Notes under the pieces: model-generated | What the model saw: the letters and a program-made list of their open reading frames with translations, nothing else | Told to the model about the DNA's origin: nothing | The model's database searches: none | Made by a program: the position numbers and the translations under genes | From: Chloroflexota bacterium | GTDB lineage: Bacteria; Chloroflexota; Anaerolineae; UBA4142; SHND01 | Direction of reading: 5' to 3' | Assembly (NCBI GenBank): GCA_004295045.1 | Contig: SHND01000029.1 | Coordinates: forward strand, 1-64,000 | DNA length: 64,000 nucleotides | Shown here: in pieces, positions 1 to 8,913 of the stretch | Numbering within the stretch: position 1 is the first letter of the stretch | Layout of the letters: every line of letters begins with the position of its first letter

Positions 1-39
1 TCCATTGTGCCTCCTGTGAGAAAGCACACTGTAGCAAAC

Positions 40-116
40 GCACACGATGTCCTGAGTATATTCGGTTGTTAAGATGCACACGATGTCGTGAGCACGCAAG
101 CGCACACGATGTCCTG
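40..116. repeat. Three copies of a 15-16 bp direct repeat
   Basis: The motif GCACACGATGTCCTGA occurs at 40-55 and 102-116 and with one change (GTCGTGA) at about 76-91. Spacing is 36 and 27 bases, so this is a loose cluster, not a regular array. No coding potential is seen around it. Function unknown. Confidence 0.75.
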
Positions 117-126
117 ATTATTGAGA

Positions 127-147
127 GTTAGTCGTTAGTCAACAGTC
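127..147. repeat. Short heptamer tandem repeat (GTTAGTC)
   Basis: Three seven-base units lie in a row, GTTAGTC, GTTAGTC, AACAGTC, directly before the larger heptamer array. They have the same period but a different unit. Confidence 0.7.
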
Positions 148-159
148 GAGTATCACGCC

Positions 160-300
160 CATTGTGCATTCTGCATTCCGCATTGTGCAATCTGCATTCC
201 GCATTATGCATTCTGCATTGTGCATTGTGCATTGTGCATTGTGCATTGTGCATTGTGCATTGTGCATTGTGCATTGTGCATTCCGCATTCCGCATTGTGC
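160..300. repeat. Heptanucleotide satellite, about 20 units of GCATTGT
   Basis: The stretch is a continuous period-7 array of GCATTGT with variants GCATTCT, GCATTCC, GCAATCT and GCATTAT. The middle (about 215-280) is nearly perfect. Open frames through it on both strands are products of the repeat (Cys/His/Ala-rich periodic peptides) and are not genes. Positions 1-305 otherwise hold only the direct repeats listed above, with no gene. Confidence 0.9.
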
Positions 301-305
301 TCCAG

Positions 306-935
306 TCATTCCGCCGCATTCTCATTCGCCTCTTCCTGCTTGCCGGAAACCAAGCGCGGCAAATCAATGCGCGGTAAACTCGGTCCCTCTTTTTTCGGCG
401 CTTTCATCTGTTCGATCTTGATTTGCACTTTGCCCACGCGCAGACCGAGTCCACCCTCCAGCACCGTACGCGTCACATCCATCACTTCGTCCGTCTTTTT
501 CTTTACATCCACGTCCGAAGTCGTCGTCAAATCCACCAGCACATCCACAGTATCGCCTTTGCCTTTGGAAATTTTCGGCTGTGCGCGAATAACGCCCGGG
601 AGCGGGTCAAGCGCGAATTGCAGCTGCGTCGTGATCGCATCCGCGCTCATCATCACATCCGCGCCTTGAATGGATTTGAGCCGCATACGCGTTTTACCGC
701 TTGGCATCAATTCCAAATACAAAAATAGAATCGCAAAGACCGCTGTCAACAGCGCAACGCCGAGGCACACCAAGCGCGCCAAAATTTGCTGCGGATCTGC
801 AAGAGCGTTGAGCGTCGGCTGCACCGTCGCGTTAATGCTAGACGGCACAAGCAGCACCACGAAAAACAGAGCACAGCCCAAAACCAATGCCGCAAGCAAC
901 ATCACCACAACAATCATGCGATTGACAAAGTTCAT
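306..935 (-). CDS. Asp23/AmaP-like alkaline shock membrane protein
   Basis: A 209-residue protein with two N-terminal membrane segments (about residues 4-28 and 53-77) followed by a cytoplasmic domain of about 90 residues resembling the Asp23/Gls24 fold (S-A-D-A-I motif, then a V-D-V-L-V-D-L strand and a V-G-K-V-Q-I-K-I strand). This matches the layout of AmaP, the membrane anchor of Asp23 in Gram-positive bacteria, which has a cell-envelope stress role. I chose the ATG at 935 over an in-frame ATG at 950 because a GAGGGGGAG ribosome site lies just before it and would fall inside the longer version. The C-terminus is charged and low in complexity. It lies downstream of the YfhO/Cda genes. Confidence 0.65.
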   Translation of the reverse strand: MNFVNRMIVVVMLLAALVLGCALFFVVLLVPSSINATVQPTLNALADPQQILARLVCLGVALLTAVFAILFLYLELMPSGKTRMRLKSIQGADVMMSADAITTQLQFALDPLPGVIRAQPKISKGKGDTVDVLVDLTTTSDVDVKKKTDEVMDVTRTVLEGGLGLRVGKVQIKIEQMKAPKKEGPSLPRIDLPRLVSGKQEEANENAAE

Positions 936-1022
936 AGCTCCCCCTCGCATCTGAAATGATCTCGCGTATTATAACCGATTCTGCATCGCCAACTCTGTTG
1001 ATCGCATCGTGACAAATGCGCA

Positions 1023-3809
1023 TCAAACCGGCGTAGGTGGATGGTCGGATTGGCGGATGTGAACCAGAACCGTCGCCAACAGCGCGATCCCCAACAGCGC
1101 AATTCCTACGCCCGATAAAATCAGCCCGATATAAAACGCGCGCGGACGATACAAAAATTCAACGCGGTGCGTTCCTTCGGTCAACAGCACGGCGCGAAAA
1201 ATCACATCTGCGCGCGCGATGGGCATGGGCTTGCCATCCACCAACGCGATCCATTCGGGGTCCCACGCGTCGGTCAACACCAAATATCCTTCCGAATCCA
1301 AATGCGTCTCAATCACCACGCGTTCGGGTTCGTCCAAAACAATGTCCGCGCGTTCGCTCAAGCCCTGCCCGATGTCCGTGTCAAATTCGGGACCCTCCGC
1401 TACAAAAATCTCTGCGCTCGGCGCAGGCGAACGCAGTTGGCGAAATGCTTCCGCATCGTCCGCGCGTTTCACATTGTGCGTCACGAACGCGCGCGGCGAC
1501 GCGTCGGGATTCTCGAACACGGCAACATCTTCGCTCCGATAGACCAAGCTATGTCGTCCCTTGCCCACTAGCGGCGCGAGATCAATTTCGGTATCGCCAT
1601 TCAACAACGCGATCTTTTGAATGTGCAGCAGTCCCGCGTCAATCTTGGGCTCAACGCGCAATTTCACAATCGGCGCCGGAGCGTCGGCGAAATTGAGGCG
1701 CGTGAGAAACGTATGTCCAACGTGCTCCTCAATCGGAAAGGCGGAACGCGCGGGAAAGGACGATGCAATTTCGGGACGCGCATGTTGAATCGTTTTCAGT
1801 ACATCGCTGCGCTCATACGCCCATTCGGCGGTATCGCGTCCCGCCAGCAGCGGCACGCGATACTCTTTGCCATTTTCGTCCGTCAACACAACTTCCGCAA
1901 CCACCGCGCCATTGGGCAGCGCGGCGGATTGCGCGAGCGACGATTCCATCTCAACGCCGTCGGCATCCACAATCGAAAATTCGAGCGGCGCACTTACGGG
2001 ATCAATCAGAAATGGATTTTTCAAATCGGCGGCTTCGGTCTTTGGATCAACAGGCAACAACTGCGGAATCAAATAGTAACGCACGCCGAGTTTGTTCAAC
2101 ATGACCGGCGAAAGCTCATCGAGATAGGCGCGCGTATTGCGCGGTGTGAGCGGCGTATAGCCGTGCGCGGCGCGGACATTGTGCGCGGCGTTGAGGTTGG
2201 GAAATAAACTTTCATTCATCACCGCAATCCACGGCAAAATCCACTCGCTTGTCAATACCCGCGCGCCGTTTTGCAAATTCAACTGCCCGAGTACGCGCGG
2301 ACGCGGAAAAATTTCCGCGCGCGGCGCGATTTGATTGTACGTTTGCGCGTAGACGGCGCTGAATGCCATGACATCAATCAACGTCAAGCCCAGCGCACAC
2401 ACTGTAAAAAACACGCGGTCCATGTGCGGCGCGCGCAAGACGAGCAGCAAAGCGAGTGCGCCAAAAATGATTGGCAGCGCGCGCCACGCGTCGAGCCAGC
2501 CCTCTACGCTGACAACATTTGTGAGAATTAGAATCAATAATGCCAACGCCAACGCGACCCCACCCGCGATAAACGCGTTACGAACAAGTTTCGAATCGTA
2601 CGTGCGAGCGCGCAGCACGTCAAAACCGAATCCCGCCAACATCGCCAACGCGAACGCAAAGGGAAAAAGAAAACGCGCGGGGACGCGAAACAAATTAAAC
2701 AAAGGCAAGGCGCGCAGCGCGGGATAAAGCGGGGTGTTTCCGCCGAACGCGAGCAGCAGCGCGCCGAGCGCCAGCGCAATCCAAAACCACGTCTCGCGGT
2801 CACGTTTCAAAATCACCGCAACGAAAGCAAAGAGCAGCGGCAATATTCCAAGATACGCGATCACCTCCACCGACGTGTTCGGGTATGGGTTGCCGCGCAA
2901 AAAGGGCGCGCTCAATAGGGCAAGATACAACGGATGATATGAGAACGTGGTGAAAAATTCTTGGTCCACTCCGCCCGCGCGCGCGGACTGCTGCGCAAAT
3001 TCAAACGTCGGAAGAATTTGCGCCGCGGCGATAAGCGTGCCGAGGACGAGCGCAAAAGCAGCGATGGCAAATGCCCGCAGACGGCGGACGCCCGGGCGGT
3101 CGTCCGTCGTCTGCCGTCCATCCATAAATTCCATTGCAACAACATACACGCCGAACACGACGCAATTGATCAGCGCAAACTGCGGATGTCCGCCCAACCA
3201 TTGCAGCGCGAACGCAATCACCAACAATGCCCACATGAACAAACGATGCCAGTCCGCGTGCCATTGTTCGTAGAAATAGAGTAACCACGGCAGCCATGCG
3301 GCGACGCTCAATACATTCGGGTGCGTGATGCGCGCCGCGCCAAACCCGCCCATCGTCAACGCGATGGCAGCAATCATCGCGCCGACGGTGGAAATCTTTT
3401 TCACGCGCGCAAACAAAAACATGCCCGCGCCCAGAAACGCGAGATGCAAGAGAATGTCGTAATTCAATGCCCACTCAACAGGCAAAAGGCGATAAAGGAG
3501 CAAATGCAGTGGATAGAGCGCGCCCGTTTGCATTTCGGCGAGGAGCGGAATGCCCGCCAAAATTTCGGGCTGCCACAATGGCAAGCGTCCTGCCTGCAGC
3601 GCGTTCGCGTACAACACGCGCGTGGGAAAAAAGAACCGCGCGATATCGCCAAAAAAGAACATGCCGAGTCCGAGCGCGGCGCGCCAGTAAAAGATAAAGG
3701 GCAAAAGGACGACGAATGCCAACGCGAGCCAATCGCGAAATTTTAGAAACCCGTCCTTGTAAGGACGGGTTTCTAAAATTTCAGAGGATCTTTTTTCAGG
3801 GTTTGGCAT
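1023..3809 (-). CDS. YfhO-family polytopic membrane protein
   Basis: A 928-residue membrane protein. The first 500 residues hold a dozen or more hydrophobic helices, with the early loop 'FFFGDIARFFFPTR' and the acidic and aromatic pattern of YfhO/GT-C glycosyltransferase-like proteins. Then comes an extracytoplasmic domain of about 370 residues and a last helix near the C-terminus. In Firmicutes YfhO glycosylates lipoteichoic acid; the substrate here is unknown. The ATG at 3809 overlaps the end of cdaR by 14 bases, suggesting translational coupling. Codons 10-24 are made by a perfect 22-bp-arm palindrome (3737-3782), so the N-terminus is odd. Initiation downstream at a non-ATG codon cannot be excluded. 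Confidence 0.75.
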   Translation of the reverse strand: MPNPEKRSSEILETRPYKDGFLKFRDWLALAFVVLLPFIFYWRAALGLGMFFFGDIARFFFPTRVLYANALQAGRLPLWQPEILAGIPLLAEMQTGALYPLHLLLYRLLPVEWALNYDILLHLAFLGAGMFLFARVKKISTVGAMIAAIALTMGGFGAARITHPNVLSVAAWLPWLLYFYEQWHADWHRLFMWALLVIAFALQWLGGHPQFALINCVVFGVYVVAMEFMDGRQTTDDRPGVRRLRAFAIAAFALVLGTLIAAAQILPTFEFAQQSARAGGVDQEFFTTFSYHPLYLALLSAPFLRGNPYPNTSVEVIAYLGILPLLFAFVAVILKRDRETWFWIALALGALLLAFGGNTPLYPALRALPLFNLFRVPARFLFPFAFALAMLAGFGFDVLRARTYDSKLVRNAFIAGGVALALALLILILTNVVSVEGWLDAWRALPIIFGALALLLVLRAPHMDRVFFTVCALGLTLIDVMAFSAVYAQTYNQIAPRAEIFPRPRVLGQLNLQNGARVLTSEWILPWIAVMNESLFPNLNAAHNVRAAHGYTPLTPRNTRAYLDELSPVMLNKLGVRYYLIPQLLPVDPKTEAADLKNPFLIDPVSAPLEFSIVDADGVEMESSLAQSAALPNGAVVAEVVLTDENGKEYRVPLLAGRDTAEWAYERSDVLKTIQHARPEIASSFPARSAFPIEEHVGHTFLTRLNFADAPAPIVKLRVEPKIDAGLLHIQKIALLNGDTEIDLAPLVGKGRHSLVYRSEDVAVFENPDASPRAFVTHNVKRADDAEAFRQLRSPAPSAEIFVAEGPEFDTDIGQGLSERADIVLDEPERVVIETHLDSEGYLVLTDAWDPEWIALVDGKPMPIARADVIFRAVLLTEGTHRVEFLYRPRAFYIGLILSGVGIALLGIALLATVLVHIRQSDHPPTPV
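3737..3782. repeat. 46-bp perfect palindrome at the yfhO 5' end
   Basis: Two perfect 22-base arms (beginning GAAATTTTAG and ending CCCGTCCTT) are separated by only GT. The element lies inside the predicted coding sequence and stays in frame, encoding residues 10-24 of the YfhO-like protein. It lacks a following T-run, so it is not a typical terminator. It may be a REP- or RPE-like mobile palindrome. Confidence 0.85.
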
Positions 3810-5007
3810 TCTCGATGATCAATTCCGCCGTCGCCGGCACGATGCTTTCAACCTTGATTTTATCAGGCACATTCACTGCGCGCAACACGCTTTGGTAGGT
3901 ACCCGGCGCGCAGCGCGGCGCGTCAATTACAATTTGCACATCATTGCGTTGAATTGTTTGCAAAATCGGCAAGGGACCGGACAAAATAACCTGGACTGAT
4001 TCGGGCGAAATCTGCGCGGACAAATTACATGAATCGGAAATGCTGACCTGGCGCTGTACGGTCAAGCCGCTCAAAACAGGTTCAATCGCCACTCGCGTCA
4101 AAACATCCTTTGCGTTCAGCACCGAGACCCCTTCGGGCAATTTCAAGCGCACACGCCGCGTGATTCCTTCTTTGGCATTGCTTACATCAATCGGTTCCGT
4201 TTCTACAAAACCGCCAAGTTGATTTAACGCTTCGGGTGCGCCGACCAACGTGACAGTGGCAGGGTCAACGCTGATGTCGCTCAACCAATAGCCGGACGCG
4301 GGATTGCCGCTGATGACCGCTTTGACGGCGGCGTCTTTGTAACCAACGCGCTGCTCGATCGGAATGTGCACCTGGACGGTTGAGGGCTCAATTGTGAGAT
4401 TTTGAATCTGATTGCCTTGCGCATCATGGAGTAACACATTGGCTTGGCGGTCTACCGCACTTTTCGCGCCGCGCAGCGCAACCTCTACAGTCGCGTCATT
4501 CACGCGTTCGATTTCATTTTGCGGACCGGTGATCGTGACCGTTGGAGGCGTAACTTGCGCGGTTTTCGCTTCATAGCCGAGGGGCGGTTCATCCAAAACA
4601 CGCACGCGCACCGCCATAGGCACCGAGCGAATTTTTTCGAGTTGCACTTGGACAACAGGCGGGTCTATAGCCAAGATGCGTATGCGTGGATCATTACTCT
4701 TGGCGGTAAGCGGGACATCGGCTTGCCCTTCACCCAAACCGCCCAAGTCGGCGATGATTTGGAAATTGGAGCTGTTGAGCGTATTCCACAGCGCTGATTC
4801 TGTACGAATGCGCACGCGCGCCGCAAGGCGCGAGGGTTCGACCAGCGTCAATCCTTCAGAGCGATTTTGAAATTCGATTGGAACCGCATCGGGAAACAAT
4901 CCTTCACGTACAGGATTTTCTTCATTCGTCGCCACAATCCACACGACCACTGCAAACAACAAGGCGATGAGAATGGAGGACGCATTCGAGAGGAAAGAAC
5001 GCAGCAT
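3796..5007 (-). CDS. cdaR: CdaR-type YbbR-domain regulator of CdaA
   Basis: A 403-residue protein with one N-terminal membrane helix (about residues 10-27, 'ILIALLFAVVVWIVA') followed by an extracytoplasmic part made of repeated YbbR beta domains of about 80-90 residues. Each repeat has the recurring 'P-x-V-x-(V/I)-x-G' type strand (for example 'PPTVTITGPQNEI', 'PATVTLVGAPEAL', 'PESVQVILSGPLP'). YbbR/CdaR proteins bind and modulate the membrane diadenylate cyclase CdaA. Its start codon shares one base with the cdaA stop (TAATG), so the pair is translationally coupled, the classic cdaA-cdaR order. Confidence 0.88.
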   Translation of the reverse strand: MLRSFLSNASSILIALLFAVVVWIVATNEENPVREGLFPDAVPIEFQNRSEGLTLVEPSRLAARVRIRTESALWNTLNSSNFQIIADLGGLGEGQADVPLTAKSNDPRIRILAIDPPVVQVQLEKIRSVPMAVRVRVLDEPPLGYEAKTAQVTPPTVTITGPQNEIERVNDATVEVALRGAKSAVDRQANVLLHDAQGNQIQNLTIEPSTVQVHIPIEQRVGYKDAAVKAVISGNPASGYWLSDISVDPATVTLVGAPEALNQLGGFVETEPIDVSNAKEGITRRVRLKLPEGVSVLNAKDVLTRVAIEPVLSGLTVQRQVSISDSCNLSAQISPESVQVILSGPLPILQTIQRNDVQIVIDAPRCAPGTYQSVLRAVNVPDKIKVESIVPATAELIIENAKP

Positions 5008-5852
5008 TAATTTTTTCGTACCAAATTTTTGGAATCCGAAATGCCTCGGAGGGGCGACAAGAATCGGCGCACCGTGCCGTCCACCGGACGTCCGGTGTAA
5101 AGATTGGTCAGCAGACGATTCAGATTGCCCTCATCAAGGTTACGGATCAAGCGTCCATTGTGGGCAACAGAGATGCCGCCGGTTTCTTCGCTGACCACAA
5201 TCGCGATCGCATCGGTGCTTTCCGAGACGCCCAACGCGGCGCGATGCCGCGTGCCCAAGTCTCGATCAATGTCAGGATTTTCGGAAAGCGGCAGCATACA
5301 GCTGGCAGCCAGAATTCGCTCGTCGCGCAGAATAACCGCGCCATCATGCAAATCTGTATGCTTGTTGAAAATCGTCAGGAGCAGGTCTGCCGAAACTTCG
5401 GCGTCAATTTTCACGCCCGTGTCAATGTATTCTTGCAGTCCCGTTTTGCCTTCGATAATCATCAACGCGCCCGTCATCTGACGCGCGAGCGCGCCGCTCG
5501 CGCGCGACAGCGTCGCAAGGAATTTTGTCGTCGCGTCCGTTGTGCGCGCGCCGATCAATGAGCGCGGTCGCCCCAGTCGCTCAAACGCGCGCCGCAGTTC
5601 GGGTTGAAAGATGACGGGAATCGCAACCAACAGCGCGGGGATGGAATTGCGCGTGAGCCAATTGAATGCAGTGAGGTTGAGAAATGTGCTGGCGAGGACG
5701 GCAAAAAACGCGACCAAGAGAATCCCGCGCAAGAGGGTTACCGCGCGGGTCCCGCGTACCAAATAGAACAGCCCCAAGAAAACGAGCGCAACGAGGAGAA
5801 TGTCAACGAGACTCGATACGTTCAGCCGGGCGAGGAGGTCTTGCTCATTCAA
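5007..5852 (-). CDS. cdaA: Diadenylate cyclase CdaA (c-di-AMP synthase)
   Basis: A 281-residue protein with three N-terminal membrane helices (about residues 14-85) followed by a DAC (DisA_N) domain. The signature residues are present: 'LHDGAVILRD' (DGA motif) and 'GTRHRAALG' (RHR motif), with 'SEETGGISV' downstream. The enzyme joins two ATP into c-di-AMP, a second messenger for osmolyte and cell-wall balance. Length and topology match CdaA, not DisA. cdaR follows with a one-base overlap, then yfhO and the AmaP-like gene, all envelope-related. A 46-bp inverted repeat lies in the 5' region. Confidence 0.92.
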   Translation of the reverse strand: MNEQDLLARLNVSSLVDILLVALVFLGLFYLVRGTRAVTLLRGILLVAFFAVLASTFLNLTAFNWLTRNSIPALLVAIPVIFQPELRRAFERLGRPRSLIGARTTDATTKFLATLSRASGALARQMTGALMIIEGKTGLQEYIDTGVKIDAEVSADLLLTIFNKHTDLHDGAVILRDERILAASCMLPLSENPDIDRDLGTRHRAALGVSESTDAIAIVVSEETGGISVAHNGRLIRNLDEGNLNRLLTNLYTGRPVDGTVRRFLSPLRGISDSKNLVRKN

Positions 5853-5872
5853 GAGACAACAATTTCATTTCG

Positions 5873-5934
5873 CACGCAATAGCTATTCTCGAATAGAGTC
5901 ACATCACTGCATTCGAGAATAGCTGTCACGCAAT
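5873..5934. repeat. Inverted repeat flanked by 8-bp direct repeats
   Basis: Fourteen-base perfect arms, AGCTATTCTCGAAT at 5881-5894 and ATTCGAGAATAGCT at 5911-5924, enclose a 16-base loop. The element is flanked by CACGCAAT at 5873-5880 and again at 5927-5934. That layout resembles a very small mobile element with target duplication. It lies between the TPR gene and cdaA, so it may also act as an RNA hairpin in their shared transcript. Confidence 0.75.
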
Positions 5935-5948
5935 TTTTTATTCTCGTG

Positions 5949-8144
5949 TCATGCTTCCACAGGTTCGCGCAGTTCCAAGAGCAAACGCCGATAATCATCC
6001 ACACGCGGCGGTTTCAAGACAATTATATCTTGAATCACATTGATTGCTTCGGCTTTGCGATCTTGATTCAACAGCCGTTCGCCGAGATCGTCCAGCAGTT
6101 GAATTGCTTTGGTCGTTTCCCCCCGCGCGGCGTAATGTTGCGCAAGTCGCCGCACAATGACCGGTTCGTCGGGCGATGCTTCCGCCAACGAAGTTAACAC
6201 CGCTTCAACATGCTGCGGCGCATCTGCATAACGCTCCAAAAGCGTATCCAGTTCCCGTTCTCCTGCGGCGGTCTGCCCCGTGCGCAAATATAACTCGATC
6301 AAGTAATAGCGCGCAAGTTCGTCATCGGGCGCCGCGCGTTCCAGTTCTTGGAACACGATCAATGCCTTGTCGTACTCGTACAATTTCATGTACGCGGCGC
6401 CAAGATTGCGCTGCAGGTTCGTCACCGTGTCGCTCACCACGCCCGCGCGCGCGGCGAGCATCAGTCCTTCATTGTACTTGTCTGCTGCTTTTTGGATCTC
6501 TCCCGCCGCTTCCAAACCTTTGCCCACCGTCTCAAATTCGTTCAGCGCTTCAGGCAGATCGCCGCTTTGTACCAAAACATTGATGAGTTTCGAACGCCGC
6601 GTGACATCTTCCGGCGCAAGTTTCAACGCGTGCTTGTAAAACGAAATAGCTTTTGGCAAATCGCGACGCACTTCGGCAGTTTCCGCGAGCGTCGCGTATT
6701 TGTCAATCGCCTGTGACGTACGCCCGGATGCTAATGCAATTTCTGCCAGCTGCGCGTGTGCGGGCAAATAATTCGGGGCGATTTCGATTGACTGGTACAC
6801 CAGCTCACCTGCCGCGTACAATTTTCCCGCGCGCAGCAATTCATCACTGGTGCGCAGCAGCTCTATCACGCGCTGCGTCTCGGGCGTTTCGAATACTTCT
6901 TGCATCGAAAGCGGCGTCCCGCCCATCGCAACGGTTGCAATGTGTTCGCGCACTTCGCGGACTTTGTCCTGCCATCCTTTGCTGTTCAAAAAGTCCAACA
7001 GCGTCGCGCGATATTTTTGCGCAGTGGCATCGTCGCCAATCACATGATAACTGTCCGACAGCGATTCGTACAATCGAATGACTTGATCTGCCTGCGAACG
7101 GTTGACCGTAGTTAAATCCACGATCTTCATCGCTTGCAGATAATGGTCGAGCGCCATGTCCACTTTATTTTGCGCGCGATACGATTGTCCAAGCGCAAAA
7201 TGTGAAGCGACCGCGAATTGCGGCGCGCGCGCCGTTTGATTCAACAACGCGATGGCATCGTCATGACGCAAGGTGTTTTGGTACAAAATCGCAAGATTGA
7301 ACTGCACTTCGGGGCGTGAGACGCCTGCCGCCAAGATTTGCTCGTACAGTTCAATGGCTTCGCGCGACTGCCCATTCTCTTGCGCGTCAATCGCGCGTGC
7401 GAGCAGCGAATCCACATCCACACCCGCGCGCCCGCCGCTGTCACCGCGTCGCCATGGAGTTTTGTCATCCAATACCGATGACGCGAGCCGCGACAACGCG
7501 CTGCGCCGCGCGAGTTCCACCGGACTCGCGCCGGCTTGCGCAGCCAGCGATGCGCCGCGCCCCGTCAACTCGTTCAACAAAAAGCGCGCTTGAGTGTTAT
7601 CCGGTTCGAGCGCCAACGCGCGTTCGGCGCACTGTGTGGCGCGTGGAAAATCGCCGCCGCGCTGTGCAATTTTCGCCAGCGCAAGCCACTCGCGCGCCGC
7701 AGGTCCCTCATGTCCTGCCTCTGTAAATGCCGCCGCGAGTTTTTCGTGCGGTTCGGTCAAATCGGGATCGAGCGTAGTGGCTTTGCGCCACGCTTCGACC
7801 GCTTTGTTCATTTGCTTTTGCTGTTGGTACAGTTCCGCCAACTGCATATATGCGGCAACCGCGTCGCCCTTGCGATTCATTTTTTCCAAAAGAATCGCCA
7901 CGCGCGCGAGCGGAACGGGATCATTGCTTTGCATCTTGGCGAGAAATTTATATTCCGCCAGCGACTCATCCAATTTGTTGGATTCTTGCAGTGCAAGCGC
8001 GAGACCACTGTGCGCGGACGTGTCGTCGGGGAACTCGTGGAGCGCGCGGCGATATTCTTTGATCGCCGTGTCCCATCGCTGATCCCATGCAGCATTCGAC
8101 GCTTTTTTCAGCGCATCGTTAAAAGCAGTTTTGTTCGCGGGCAT
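5949..8144 (-). CDS. Large tetratricopeptide-repeat protein
   Basis: A 731-residue soluble protein built almost wholly of TPR units. Helix pairs with the W-L-G-Y-A-F-A-P spacing recur throughout (for example 'AAWDQRWDTAIKEYRRALHEFPDD', 'QQQKQMNKAVEAWRKATTLDPDL', 'YEYDKALIVFQELERAAPDD'). No signal peptide or membrane helix is seen, so a cytoplasmic scaffold role is likely; the partner is unknown. I start at the ATG (8144); an in-frame TTG at 8168 would add eight residues, and neither has a clear ribosome site. It is upstream of, and in the same direction as, cdaA, separated by an inverted repeat. Confidence 0.8.
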   Translation of the reverse strand: MPANKTAFNDALKKASNAAWDQRWDTAIKEYRRALHEFPDDTSAHSGLALALQESNKLDESLAEYKFLAKMQSNDPVPLARVAILLEKMNRKGDAVAAYMQLAELYQQQKQMNKAVEAWRKATTLDPDLTEPHEKLAAAFTEAGHEGPAAREWLALAKIAQRGGDFPRATQCAERALALEPDNTQARFLLNELTGRGASLAAQAGASPVELARRSALSRLASSVLDDKTPWRRGDSGGRAGVDVDSLLARAIDAQENGQSREAIELYEQILAAGVSRPEVQFNLAILYQNTLRHDDAIALLNQTARAPQFAVASHFALGQSYRAQNKVDMALDHYLQAMKIVDLTTVNRSQADQVIRLYESLSDSYHVIGDDATAQKYRATLLDFLNSKGWQDKVREVREHIATVAMGGTPLSMQEVFETPETQRVIELLRTSDELLRAGKLYAAGELVYQSIEIAPNYLPAHAQLAEIALASGRTSQAIDKYATLAETAEVRRDLPKAISFYKHALKLAPEDVTRRSKLINVLVQSGDLPEALNEFETVGKGLEAAGEIQKAADKYNEGLMLAARAGVVSDTVTNLQRNLGAAYMKLYEYDKALIVFQELERAAPDDELARYYLIELYLRTGQTAAGERELDTLLERYADAPQHVEAVLTSLAEASPDEPVIVRRLAQHYAARGETTKAIQLLDDLGERLLNQDRKAEAINVIQDIIVLKPPRVDDYRRLLLELREPVEA

Positions 8145-8260
8145 AAAACGTTTGGCGCCGGGAGACAATCGTACACGAAATAGTTGGACTGAAACCTAGA
8201 ATATAAAAAGATTACCACAATGTACGCAATCCATCAAGCGGAAATTGGGGCTATAACGGG

Positions 8261-8292
8261 AAAAAAAACGGACAGAGTGATGTCTCTGTCCG
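8261..8292 (-). terminator. Rho-independent terminator of the phosphoesterase gene
   Basis: On the minus strand CGGACAGAG and CTCTGTCCG form a nine-pair stem (8269-8277 with 8284-8292) around a six-base loop, followed by eight T (8268-8261). Confidence 0.9.
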
Positions 8293-8311
8293 CACAGCGA
8301 GCCGGTAATTC

Positions 8312-8848
8312 TCAAATTGGCAATACGCGACCGCGTATTCCGCGACTGGTAATTTCTAATAGTCCAACGCTCGGTTCACTGTTGTTCAGCGGATTGATCG
8401 AGCCGGGATTAAAAAGAAAAACGCCTTCGTGCATTTTGGCGTACGGGACATGCGTGTGTCCAAAGACAATGGCATCCACGTTGTTGAAACGACTCAAAAT
8501 AAATTGAATGTATTCGGCATTGTACGGATCGCGCCGCAGCCACCGCGCAATGCGTTCATTGAATCCACTGCGCGTGTCGGGATGTCCATGAATCAGCCCG
8601 ACGCGCAAGCCGCCAAATTCCAAAACCTGCGATTCCTGCAAGTAGGTGCGCACTTCGGGTTTGTCGTGATCGCCAAAGACAGCAAAGGTGAGCGACACCG
8701 ATTCTTGCAGCTGCTGCAAGACATCGAGCGCCGTAATGTCGCCCGCGTGCAAAACAATTTCGACGGACGAAAAAATCTCCATCACCCGCGCTGGCAATGA
8801 ACGGCGCAGGTCGGGAATGTGAGTGTCGGCGATAACGCCAATTTTCAT
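8312..8848 (-). CDS. YfcE/MJ0936-type metallophosphoesterase
   Basis: A 178-residue protein of the small calcineurin-like phosphoesterase family. The dinuclear-metal motifs are visible: 'DTHIPD' near residue 8, 'HAGDI' near 36, 'HGH' near 88, and 'GHTHVP' near 131. The usual GN(H/C)D motif reads 'GDHDKP', with Asp in place of the metal-ligand Asn, a plausible but unusual ligand swap. Family members hydrolyse phosphodiesters; the natural substrate is unknown. It starts at ATG 8848, is a single gene, and ends in a strong terminator. Confidence 0.85.
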   Translation of the reverse strand: MKIGVIADTHIPDLRRSLPARVMEIFSSVEIVLHAGDITALDVLQQLQESVSLTFAVFGDHDKPEVRTYLQESQVLEFGGLRVGLIHGHPDTRSGFNERIARWLRRDPYNAEYIQFILSRFNNVDAIVFGHTHVPYAKMHEGVFLFNPGSINPLNNSEPSVGLLEITSRGIRGRVLPI

Positions 8849-8913
8849 GGAGCAGTGAAATTAGAGTTTGGAGATTGGAGTGAAAAATTTTGTGAATCTC
8901 CAAGCTCGCGTCT

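Noticed and set aside
1..300. Possible CRISPR array
   Set aside because: There are no unique spacers of regular length; units are contiguous heptamers or three unevenly spaced 16-mers, and no cas gene lies in the window.
160..421. Open frames on both strands through the 5' repeat (Cys/His/Ala-rich peptides)
   Set aside because: They arise from a seven-base repeat read in triplets; no ribosome site and no family resemblance.
5881..5924. Inverted repeat as a terminator
   Set aside because: No T-run directly follows the stem on the minus strand, where transcription runs.
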